Part shown: positions 24,201 through 37,127 of the stretch, piece after piece
How positions within the stretch are numbered: position 1 is the first letter of the stretch
Layout of the letters: every line of letters starts with the position of its first letter
From: Corydoras sp. C115
Lineage: Eukaryota; Chordata; Actinopteri; Siluriformes; Callichthyidae
DNA: 64,000 nt
Reading direction: 5' to 3'
NCBI GenBank assembly: GCA_019802505.1
Contig: JAFMOC010000395.1
Span: forward strand, 448,501 to 512,500
Notes under the pieces: generated by a model
The model's input: only the letters and a program-made list of their open reading frames with translations
Database searches by the model: none
Told to the model about the DNA's origin: nothing
Made by a program: the position numbers and the translations under genes

Positions 24201-27200
24201 ATCTTATCTTAAACAAAAAAACTACAAACGCATTCAGTGCAACAGTGACCTCTAGTTGCTGACCATGGTACTGAAAAAATTACAGAGGACAGTGGAGTGT
24301 CGGTGTTTCTTGGATGCTGGAAACTTTTTCTAATACTATCTACCGGTCCTCGCATAAATAAAAGAGGTCAGTGTGTCTGACATAACGGCCCCCGGGACGC
24401 AGGTCCACACAAATGGACACCCCCCCCCCCCCCCCCGCCTCAAACAGTCTAAATGTGTCGTAAAGGTCTGGCAGGAGGTTTTAATGTTATTCAGGTGGAA
24501 GCTCTCGGCTGTCCATCTGCCTTTATGTCCCCCAGCTTTCAGATATGAAATGATAAAACATGAGCTTGTTGCTTAGCACCTGTGTCACCGTGATGCTGGC
24601 TTTCAGCTTCCCGTTTTACTGCAAACCACGAAGCTGTTGTCAAGCAACGAGAGCGAGCCTGTGTTTTATTATTCATGATAACTACACTTAAAAAAGTCAC
24701 TTACGCACCGATACCCCCCCCCCACACCCCCACCTGCGACCAGCACGCACACGCCTGCATGCACCGATACCCCCCCCCACCCCCACCCCACCTGCGACCA
24801 GCACGCACACGCCTGCATGCACCGATACCCCCCCCCCCCCCCCTGCGACCAGCACGCACACGCCTGCATGCACCTATACCCCCCCCCCCCCCCCCCCCCC
24901 ACCTGCGACCAGCACGAATTCAGTGGAGTTCGGAAAGATCCAGCTTGAGTGAAATGATTCAGTGATTCATTACAGAGTGAATCAGTCAGGTGCTGAGAGT
25001 CACTCAGTGGCTCAGTGTTTGACTCAGGGAATCGGTCGATTGGTTATATACAGTCTAAGTCAGCGAATCGGTGAGTCGTTTTTCCCGTGGTTCTTCGTTG
25101 GGTTCAGTGTTTACATCACCATGTATTATATTATGGGATGTAAGAGTGTCAAGTTACTAATCAAGTTGGGGGTCATGAAGGTTCTCTGGATGTTATTTGT
25201 AGGTTTCCGAATGTTCTGTCCATCGTTTGTTAATTACTGTATAATTCATTCATTCATTCATTCATTATCGTCCGCTTTATCCTCTATTAGGGTCACGGGG
25301 GGGTTCCCCATGCCCATCCAGGGGACAACGTCTCGGGCGCTGGGCAGATACACCCAGGACAGGGCGTCAATCTATCGCTGTGCACACACTCACTCACACA
25401 GACACACTCTATATGGGGCAATTTGGAAAATTCAATTGACTTGATCCATGTTTTTGGATTGTGGGAGGAAACCGGAGAACCCGGAGGAAACCCGCGCAGA
25501 CACGGGGAGATCATGGAAACTCCACCCAGATGGGGATTCGAACCGGGAATCCCTAGTGCTGAGAGGAGAACATGCTAAACCACTAAGCCACCGTGTCGCC
25601 CTTTACTTTTAGACTGGGGATACTTTTTAGACGGGGGATCCGGGTTCAAATCCCCATCTGGGTGAAGCTTCCATGTTCTTCCTGTGTCCCCTGGGGTTCC
25701 TCCGGGTTCTCTGGTTTCGTCCCACAGTCCAAAAACATAGATTCGAGTTAAATTGGCAGCTCATAATTGCCCCAATATAGTGTGTGTGTCCTCAATGATG
25801 GATTGCCCCCATGTCCTGGGTGTTTCAGCGCAGCACCGGAAACCTCCTATAGATGGGCGCGGGGAACCCCCCTGTCTCCCTCTTTAAGTGGAAGATAATG
25901 AAATGAGATGAGTCAACTGAATCAGTCCAAATGAATCGATTGACTGAACTTCAGTGTTATGGATTCCTGCTTTGGTCGATCTTATTAAAGTATTTAAAGT
26001 GAGCATTACAGCCGTTCTCTCTGCCTCGGTGTAGACGGATGTTTTGAAATAATGGTCCATGGTGGCGCCTCATTAAAAACACAGGGTTAAGGTTTAAGAT
26101 CCGGAAAGAGCAGCCTGCAGTAAATGGATTAAAAGCTGGTGATTTACGGAGCGACGCTCCCGGCGACTGCGCGCTCTGTCTGCATTGTGTACGGAACGAA
26201 ACCACAAGGCGGTGATCAGCCTTCAAAGTGCGGGCCTTTTGATTTTTTTCAAATCCCAACTAATCCACACTAATCTTTTGTGCAAATGCCGAGGAAACCT
26301 GCGCATTCTCATGATCCGAGAAGAATTAGAGCCCAAATCGTTTAATGTATTTATTATTGTCCCACAGCCGTCTGCGTCTGCCTGCGGTCAGCGGCGAAGG
26401 CAAATAATTACTCTCATAAAATATGCCGACTTTCTGTTTACCCCCGATGTAGATCCTCAGACACAGCTTTCTGCAGGATTTTATTCCTGCATTGATCCCA
26501 TAAAGCTATAAGGAATTAAAGGGGTAAGAACACGAGAACATCTGGAACACCTGTGCGTCATCCAGCCAGTCAATCAGGTGGCAGTGTGATGTATAAAATC
26601 ATGCCGTTTTGGAGTCATGTCAAAATGTGAATGTAATTTCGACTTTGGCGTGATTGTTGGTGCCAGTCAGGTGGGTTTAAGTCTTTCTATAAGTGCTGTA
26701 ACTGCAATCTTAGGGTGTTCACACACTAATGTTCTGGCCATCCACTTTTATTTTACTTTCATTCATTCATTATCTTCCACTTTATCCTCTATTAGGGTCG
26801 TGGGGTTGGTTCCCCATGCCCATCCAGGGGAGAACGTCTCGGGCGCTGGGCAGATACACCCAGGACAGGACGCCAATCTATCGCTGGGCACACACTCTCT
26901 CACACAAACACACTCTATATGGGGCAATTTGGAGACTTGATCCATGTTTTTGGGCTGTGGGAGGAAACCGGAGAACCCGGTTCTCCACCCATGGAAACTC
27001 CACCCAGATGGGGATTCGAACCGGGAATCCCTAGTGCTGAGAGGAGAACGTACCAACCAACCACTAAGCCACCGTGCCTCCACTTTTATTTATTTATTAT
27101 TTTATTTAAATAGGGATAGCAGTGTCTTTGTGGGACTCTGGGGCAGTGCAGTTATTTCCAATTGTGGAGTTTGCATGTTCTCTCCATGTCCTCACCATGT

Positions 27201-29378
27201 TTGTCACTCACAAAGTCTTAAAGGAACCTTACAAAGTGTTTAAAATCAGAACTGCTGTAGATTAACAATCAGAACAAAAACAAGGGTCAAGAACTAGAAC
27301 AAACTCAGTCAGGGGTCAGGCCACATTCTTCAGATCAGATTTTGTCGTTCTCCGTTTAAGGACTTTACAGACCAACATGGGGGAACTCAGAATCGGAACA
27401 CTGACTGGTTCCTCCCTCCGTCCTGCCAAAGTTTCTACTTTAAAAACTCTTGAACAGGGAGATTTTTTCTTGCCACTGTTGCTTCGGCTTGCTCTGCATA
27501 AATAAATGAACTTGACGTTGACTCTGAATCACTAACTCTCTCTTTTCTTTAGTTTAAAGAAAGTTAGTGGAAAAGTTCTGATGATATGAAATGATTTATA
27601 ACGAACAGGTAAACCATGAAGGTTAGGGGGTTGTGCTGATGGATGAAATGGAGGGCTGTCACGGCCCGGAACTCACCTGCCAAGGTTAATGACTCCTCGA
27701 GGGATCCCGGTCGGGGTGCTGAATGCTGGCAGCAGCTTCTCACCCAACTTCAACACCTTCTGCTTAAAGACCTGAGAGACAGAAGACGGACAGGACGTGT
27801 TAGAGATGCACTGAGGGGCGGAGCTTTGATCCCAAACTTCTCGGTTTGCTGTGAACTTGTCAGGAGAAAGTTTTTCGCCAGTTTCTCACAAAGTTGAACA
27901 AAGGAAACGTTATACGTCACTTGAACATCATTTGAGTACAGGTCACGTGATGATTGAGTACAGGTCACGTGATGATTGAGTACAGGTCACGTGATGATTG
28001 AGTACAGGTCACGTGATGATTGAGTACAGGTCACGTGATGATTGAGTACAGGTCACGTGATGTAAGTCTGTAAACGCTCAGCCGCGCAGTTTAATTAACA
28101 GAACAATGCAAATCAATACAAAGAAATATCAGACAATTAAAAAAAAACATTCATATTTTGTCTCATCTCACTATCTTCCAGCTCTTCAGGGTCGCGGTGG
28201 GGTTCCCCATGCCCATCCAGGGGAGAACGTTTCGGCGCTGGGCAGATACACCCAGGACAGGGCGCCAATCTATCACTGGGCACACACTCACACACTTACA
28301 CACTCACACACACTCTATATGGGGCAATTTGGAGAACTCAATTGACTTGATCCATGTTGGACTGTTGGAGGAAACCAGAGAACCCGGAGGAAACCCACGC
28401 GGACACGGGGAGAACATGGAAACTCCACCCATATTGGGATTCGAACCGGGAATCCCTAGTGCTGAGAGGAGAACATGCTAACCACTGAGCCAGTGCCTGA
28501 CAATATAAATATTTATCCATCCATCCATTATCTTCCGCTTTATCCTCTATTAGGGTCGCGTCGGGGGGGGGGGGGGGGGTGAGGGGGGGGAGGGGGGGGG
28601 GGGTGGGGGGGGGGGGGGGGGGGGGGCGGTTCCCCATGCCCATCCAGAGGAGAACGTTTCGGGCGCTGGGCAGATACACCTAGGACAGGGCGCCAATCTA
28701 TCACTGGGCACACACTCACTCACACAGACATACACACTCTATATGGGGCAATTTGGAGAACTCAATTGACTTGATCCATGTTTTTTTTGGACTGTGGGAG
28801 GAAACCGGAGAACCCGGAGGAAACCCACGCGGACACGGGGAGAACATGGAAACTCCACCCATATAGGGATTCGAACTGGGAACCCCTACTGCTGAGAGGA
28901 GAACATGCTAACCTCTAAGCCACCGTGTCGCCTGACAATATAAATATTTGGTAGAATATATTATTTGTGTGCGTGAGAGTTTGCATGTTCTCCCCAAATC
29001 TGTGTGTGTATAGTGTACGTGAGCAATGGGACTGAATGAAGCACTTAATGATTCATAGTGTCTTAAAACCTTTGTCCACACAGCGTATAACAACTTCTAG
29101 GAGATTGCCCCCGGGGTCATCACTGTCATTGATTCCTCGGACTTTCACCGCCGACCGCTTCATTTCTCCCAGCCGTTCGGGTTTACGGCTGAAACGACGA
29201 CTGAAGCGGTTTGTATTTTTGGTCATTTTAAATGATTCAGCCTCATGACTCTCATCCGTCTTCTCCTCCGTTATGTTAGTTTTAATAATACAAATAAATC
29301 TCCCGTTTGCTGCTGCCGCTGGAATAAAGACGTCCAGCCGATAAACCTGGATCTCACACACACACACGACACACACAC

Positions 29379-29418
<40 letters not shown>

Positions 29419-29568
29419 CACAACAGACAGGTGCTGTGTTGATTCCATCTGCTCATTAATGTGCTGAACTGTGGTGAAGGACTCATCAAGGGCAGATTAC
29501 AGATTACCCATCAAACCCTGTCGATTAGCCACCAAGATTAGCATGCTCCTCTCAGCTGGATCATGCAG

Positions 29569-29630
<62 letters not shown>

Positions 29631-31150
29631 CTTGCCCCTAACATATTGATATACTCTGATCAGGGTCCACACAAAGCTAATCAGTCAACACAAGCTGTTT
29701 TCAGAAGAACTTCCCTCATTAACTGCTCACTACACAACGTTCACTACACAACGTTCACTACACAACATTCACTACACAACATTCACTACACAATATTCAC
29801 TACACAACGTTCACTACACAACGTTCACTACACAACGTTCACTACACAACGTTCACAACACAACGTTCACTACACAACGTTCACTACACAACGTTCACAA
29901 CACAACGTTCACTACACAACGTTCACTACACAACGTTCACTACAAAACGTTCACTACACAACATTCACAACACAACATTCACTACACAACGTTCACTACA
30001 CAACGTTCACTACAAAACGTTCACTACACAACATTCACAACACAACATTCACTACACAACATTCACAACACAACATTCACTACACAATATTCACAACACA
30101 ACATTCACAACACAACGTTCACTACACAACGTTCACTACACAACGTTCACTACAAAACGTTCACTACACAACATTCACAACACAACATTCACTACACAGT
30201 CAATAGCTGAAAGGTTGTGTATGTAATGTGTATGTGTGTTGTGTATGTAATGTGTGCGTGTTGTGTATGTAATGTGTGTGTACTGTGGTGTGTGTTGTGT
30301 GCATGTGCTGTGTGTGATTTTTGTATTTGTTGTGTGTATGTGTATATACTGTGGTGTGTGTTGTGTGTGATGGATGTGCGTGTTGTGTGTATGTGAGTGT
30401 ACTGTGATGTGCTGTGTGTGTTGAGTGTATGTGCTGTCTGTATGTGTGTATACTGTGGTGTGTTGTGTGTGTGTTGTGTACACTGTGGTGTGTGTTGTGG
30501 GTTGAGTGTATGTGCTGCCTGTATGTGTGTATACTGTAGTGTGTTGTTTGTGTGTTGTGTATACTGTGGTGTGTGTTGTGTGTATGTGCTGTGTGTGTTG
30601 AGTGTATGTGCTGTCTGTATGTGTGTATACTGTGGTGTGTTGTGTGTGTGTGTTGTGTGTGTGTTGTGTATACTGTGGTGTGTGTTGTGTGTATGTGCTG
30701 TGTGTGTTGAGTGTATGTGCTGTCTGTATGTGTGTATACTGTGGTGTGTTGTGTGTGTGTGTTGTGTGTGTGTTGTGTATACTGTGGTGTGTGTTGTGTG
30801 TATGTGCTGTGTGTGTTGAGTGTATGTGCTGTCTGTATGTGTGTATACTGTGGTGTGTGTTGTGTGTGTGTTGTGTATACTGTGGTGTGTGTTGTGTGTA
30901 TGTGCTGTGTGTGTTGAGTGTATGTGCTGTCTGTATGTGTGTATACTGTGTGTGTTGTGTGTGTGTGTTGTGTATACTGTGGTGTGTGTTGTGTGTATGT
31001 GCTGTGTGTGTTGAGTGTATGTGCTGTCTGTATGTGTGTATACTGTGGTGTGTGTTGTGTGTGTGTTGTGTATACTGTGGTGTGTGTTGTGTGTATGTGC
31101 TGTGTGTGTTGAGTGTATGTGCTGTCTGTATGTGTGTATACTGTGGTGTG

Positions 31151-31184
<34 letters not shown>

Positions 31185-32258
31185 ATGTTGTGTGTGTTGT
31201 GTGTACGTATGCGTTTGATGTGTGTTCTCTCCAAATCGAGAACATAATGAAGTAAGTAATGAAGCGTATCGGTTGCTGACCGGCTGAGGTCTGAGGTCAG
31301 CTGATTGTTGGACAGACCTTTCTGATGTCACGACTCGCAGTCTCTCCTCCAGAATCCCGACATTAATAATTCGTAGTGAAGCTCGGTCTTCCCTCCACCT
31401 GTCATGTGTTCCAGTCGAGTCCACCTCTCCAGGTTCTCGTCTGGCTCTCGGGTCTTTAATGCGAGGTGACAGTTGGTCTTGCACGCTCCAAAAGACGGCT
31501 GCTGAGCTGTCGGGTTCCGCATGCGGGCTCGGGCGCAGAACCGCTGTTTTCACAGCGAATGTGGCAGGATCCTGACGTGCTGACCCTGATTCAGTCTGTC
31601 ATACACTGAGTGCTACAGAGCTGCAGCTCGGGATGCTGCCACAGAACCCTGAGCACCGACCGGACCTGACGTTCTGAAGGTCAACCTGATGAGTGCTTAG
31701 AGACGGAACATACATCACCAACGCCGACGCGGATATAACCCTGTTAGATGGACTAGAGTCCATCTTACACTTTATCCTCTATTAGGGTCGCGGGGGGGGG
31801 GTCCCCAAGCCCATCCAGGGCAGAACGTTTCAGGCGCTGGCAGATACACCCAGGACAGGGCGCCAATCCATCGCTGGGCACACACTCACTCACACAGACG
31901 CACTCTATATGGGGCAATTTGGAGAATTCAATTGACTTGATCCATGTTTTTGGACTGTGGGAGGAAACCGGAGAACCCGGAGGAAACCCACGTGGACACG
32001 GGGAGAACATGGAAACTCCACCCAGCTGAGGATGATGGATGGATGGATGAGACTTTTGGAAAAGTCAGTTATAGGGGTTAAATGTGAGGATATGGCAACG
32101 GCGGAGCCATCATCTGAACGTCCATCCATCCATTATCTTCTGCTTTATCCTCTGCTAGGGTCGCAGTGGGGCAGGGGAGGTTCCCCATGCCCATCCAGGG
32201 GAGAACGTTTGGGGCGCTGGGCAGATACACCCAGGACAGAGCGCACATCTATGGCTGG

Positions 32259-32297
<39 letters not shown>

Positions 32298-35200
32298 TAC
32301 ACTCTATATGGGGCAATTTTGAGAATTCAATTGACCTTGATCATCTGAATGTGTCTTATTTAATTCCAGTCCATTCAGAGTGCAGGACAGATTCAATCCA
32401 CTTAATGCTTTAATGGCGGGTGGTAATGCACGGGGGTGGCTGTGGGACACGTGTTGGACGGGGGGTTAATATCTGGTGTTGAAGGGCCCTTGGAGACACC
32501 GCCATGTGTAATTTGTCCCTTTTGGGTTGCCATTTAAAAAGCAATATACACTGCAGCGCTACAACGGCGGCTAAGTGACATGAAGTCAATTGTAAAAGGA
32601 TCAGCGGCTAATAAAGAGCGAGGCACGGAACAGAAAGAACACCGAGCAAAGTCCACTTGATTTAATTATAGCTTATCCCGTCTTTATCTCTCTCACTGTA
32701 ACCCTCGCCGTTCTTCACTAGACCCTTCAGCCCATCACTGACCGACCGGGTTTTTTCCTTCGGCCTGTTGTCTGAAACTAAAGCGGTTCTCATCTCAATA
32801 TCATTCATTCCGCTTTATCCTTTATTAGGGTCACGGGGGGTTCCCCATGCCCATCCAGAGGAGAACGTCTCGGGTGCTGGGCAGATAGACCCAGGACAGG
32901 GCGCCAATCCATCGCTGGGCACACACTCACTCACACAGACACACTCTATATGGGGCAATTTGGAGAACTCAATTGAACTTGATCCATGTTTTTGGACTGT
33001 GGGAGGAAACCGGAGAACCCGGAGGAAACCCACGCGGACACGGGGAGAACATGGAAACTCCACCCAGATGGGGATTCGAACCGGGAATCCCTTGCGCTGA
33101 GAGTCGAAGGTGCATTCAATATCATGACCGCTATAATAGGGTTGTGGTTCCTCATGCCCATCCAGGGGTGAACGTTCCGATCACTGGGGGACTACAGTCT
33201 GGAATTGTCGAACTACAAAGTCCATCTTTACAGTCAGTGGAACTGAGAACCTGGAGCGAATAAGTGGAGCGAAAAGGGGGTGTGTCCAAACTTTTGGACC
33301 AAACGTTATGGCGGCGGCACGGTGGCTTAGTGGTTTGGTGGCATGTTCGCCTCTCAGCGCTAGGGATTCCCGGTTCGAATCCCCATCTGGGTGGAGTTCC
33401 CATGTTCTCCCCGTGTCCGCGTGGGTTTCCTGCGGGTTCTCCGGTTTCCTCCCACAGTCCAAAAACATGGATCAAGTCAATTGAGTTCTCCAAATTGCCC
33501 CATATAGAGTGTGTTTGTGTGAGTGAGTGTGTGCCCAGCGATAGATTGGCGCCCTGTCCTGGGTGTATCTGCCCAGCGCCCGAGACGTTCTCCCCTGGAT
33601 AGGCATGGGGAACCCCACCGCGACCCTAATAGAGGATAAAGCGGAAGATAATGAATGAATGAATGAATGAATATTAAAACACTGTGGTCGATGCGTCGGG
33701 TCTGAACGCCGCCGCTGCTCTGTGAGGGATAAAGAGTCGCGTCTCAAGCCGCTACACGAGTCTGATTTTCGCTCCGGCGTCACGCAATTACAGACTTTTA
33801 CAGCCTCGCGTCGTTAACACCATAACTGTCTCTCACTGTTAATTAGCACAAGGCGGCAGCATCTGCATTTTGGATGCCGAAACCATCTGGAGGGTGAAGG
33901 GGCTTAAGTGCCACTACGTACGTCTCTGTTAGACTGACATCTCAATAGCGCCCTTCAACATCTTCCTCACGAGTGTGGAAACAAATCTACAATGAAGAGA
34001 GAGAAAACGCTCGGGCTCACGGATTTAAAAGGCAAAGAAACGCAGGAGCGCACGCGGAACCGATCGATTAAACGACGGCGGCGTGTTGAATTATGAATCA
34101 GCTGATACATGTTTTATACGCCGTTTCGATGAAGCGTAATAACTTCATTTAAAGGCGGCATGGGGGCGTAGTGGTTAACATTACTGCCTCTCAGCGCTGG
34201 GGATCCAGGTTCCAATCCCGATCTGAGTGGAGTCTCCATGTTCTCCCAATGTCTGTGTGGGGTTCCTGTGGGTTTTCTGGTTTGCTCCCATAGTCCAAAA
34301 ATATGGATTCAAGGTGAATTGGCTGTGAAGTTTTAATTCATTCATTCATTATCTTCCACTTTATCCTCTATTAGGGTTGCATTGGGGTTCCCCATGTCCA
34401 TCCAGAGGAGAACGTCTCGGGCGCTGGGCAGATACACCCAGGACAGGGCGCCAATCACACACTCACACACACATACACACTCTATATGGGACAATTTGGA
34501 GAACTCAATTGACTTGATCCATGTTTTTGGACTGTGGGAGGAAGCCGGAGAACCCGGAGGAAACCCACACGGACACGGGGAGAACATGGAAACTCCACCC
34601 AGATGGGGATTCGAACCGGGAATCCCTAGAGCTGAGAGGAGAACATGCTAACCACTAAGCCACCGTGCCGCCCTGCTCTAAATTCCCCATGTCTAAATTG
34701 CCCCTATATAGAGTGTGCGTGTATCCAGCAATAGATCACACCCTGTTCTGGGGGTACTTGCCCAGTGGCCAAAACATTCTCTCGTGGATGGGCATGGGGA
34801 ACCCCTGACCTTCAGACTGACATCCCGACACCCGAAGCACTGAGCCCCCCACGCCCACGAGGTCCTTTGTTTCATTATCCATCACGCTCCAGGAATCTGT
34901 GAATCTGTAACAGTAGGTTCTGAGAGATGAGTGAGAGGAGAGAGAACCCCGGCGGGGGGACCGGCGTGTGAATGGCACGGCAGCTGATGCCGGAGTCAGA
35001 AGTCTAATTTTGTTGAAGCATTGCTTCGTGTCATTAGCGGAGCTCAGCTGGGGGCCCGCTGGTGGCCCACACAGCACCTGTGCTTAACGGACCGGCCGCG
35101 CCGCATTTACACTTTATACGCGGAAGGCCAAAAGTAAATAAATAAATGCATTTCTTATTGATTTCCAAGGAACAGCCACCAGTTTTAACTTAAAACAATA

Positions 35201-37073
35201 CACACTGTGGGCGGGCGGCACGATGGCTTAGTGGTTTAGCATGTTCTCCTCTCAGCACTAGGGATCCCCGGTTCGAATCCCAATCTGGGTGGAGTTTCCA
35301 TGTTCTCCCTGTGTCCACATGGGTTTCCTCTGGGTTCTCTGGTTTCCTCCCACAGTCCAAAAACATGGATCAAGTCAATTGAGTTCTCCAAATTGCCCCA
35401 TATAGAGTGTGTCTGAGTGAGTGTGTGTGTGCCCAGCGATAGATTGGCGCCCTGTCCTGGGTGTATCTGCCCAGCGCCTGAGACGTTCTCCCCTAGATGG
35501 GCATGGGGAACCCCCCATGACCCTAGTAGAGGATAAAGCGGAAGATAATGGATGGATGGATGGATGGAAACAGACTGCCACCTAGTGGTTACACTTATAC
35601 ATATCTATTACACCCCGCCCTCCGTCTATCTTCCTTCCTTCCATCTGCATCGTTTAAATAGTAGCGCTGCTTGTGATGGGCAGGTGGCGCTCTGACTGTT
35701 TTATTGGACTTTACACCCGAAACCATGAATCATTAAGAGAATCAGCATGGCTTTTTGGCGGCACGGTGGCTCAGTGGTTAGCATGTTCGCCTCTCAGCTC
35801 TAGGGATTCCCGGTTCGAATCCCCATCTGGGTGGAGTTTCCATGTTCTCCCCGTGTCCACATGGGTTTCCTCCGGGTTCTCCGGTTTCCTCCCACAGTCC
35901 AAAAACATGGATCAAGTCAATTGAGTTCTCCAAATTGCTCCATATAGACTGTGTCTGTGTGAGTGAGTGTGTGCCCAGCGATGGATTGGCGCCCTGTCCT
36001 GGGTGGATCTGCCCAGCGCCCGAAATGTTCTCCCCTGGATGGGCATGGGGAACCCCCCCTGCGACCCTGATATAGGATAAAGCGGGAGATGATGAATGAC
36101 TGGGCGGCACGGTGACTTAGTGGTTAGCACGTTCGCCTCTCAGCGCTAGGGATTCCCAGTTCGAATCCCCATCTGGGTGGAGTTTCCATGTTCTCCCCGT
36201 GTCCACATGGGTTTCCTCCGGGTTCTCCGGTTTCCTCCCACAGTCCAAAAACATGGATCAAGTCAATTGAGTTCTCCAAATTGCCCCATATAGAGTGTGT
36301 ATGTGTGAGTGAGTGTGTGCCCAGCGATGGATTGGCGCCCTGTCCTGGGTCTATCTGCCCAGCGCCCAAAACGTTCTCCCCTGGATGGGCATGGGGAACC
36401 CCCCACGACCCTAATAGAGGATAAAGCGGAAGATAATGGATGGATGAATGAGCATGGCTTTTGCGCCCTTCGTATACTTTTCCTGTTGTGACGATATCAA
36501 AGACACCCCGACACCCTAAACCAAGCTGTGCAGTGTGCTGTAGACGTGTTGGATGTAATGTGGGCTGGCTGTTCTGTGCTCTGCTTATTTTGGTGGCTGG
36601 TTCTAAAAGCATCGTAATTCCGAGAGACAATGACGAACACGTAACGAAAGAGGAAACGAAGGAAAAGCCAGCGCTGGAATGAGGGTTTAGTGGCTGGTTA
36701 ACTGACGCACACCTCTTCCCGTTGACTGAAGCGTCTCCGGTGGCTATTACAGCGGCGCTTATGGGAAGTAACTGGAAGGGATGAGCTATTTTCTGTATTT
36801 ACGCCGTCGACACGTCAGTAATTGGCCTGCGGGGAGTACGGATAATTGTGCATCGCTTTGCTGCTGCACAGAAAAAGCAGCTGATTGTATTAAAGACCGG
36901 AATTAGATCAGACAGATGAAGACGGTCACATCGATCACCAGCTGCCGTTACGCTCATGTTGTGCTTACAGCCTCCAGACATGGAAAGGGGTTTCTATGGA
37001 TTGAAAGCTTGAAGCGACTGAAGACACAGTGAGGACTTCAGTTATGTTATGTGTAAGCTTTAGAAAGTGCATT

Positions 37074-37127
<54 letters not shown>

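Noticed and set aside
27932..28062. CRISPR-like appearance of regular short repeats
   Set aside because: The unit is 22 bases with no unique spacers, and the genome is vertebrate.
30175..31553. Very long minus-strand ORFs (344-453 codons) rich in His, Thr and Gln
   Set aside because: They are readings of the TG-rich satellite and neighbouring minisatellite in frames that happen to lack stops; all frames are similarly open.
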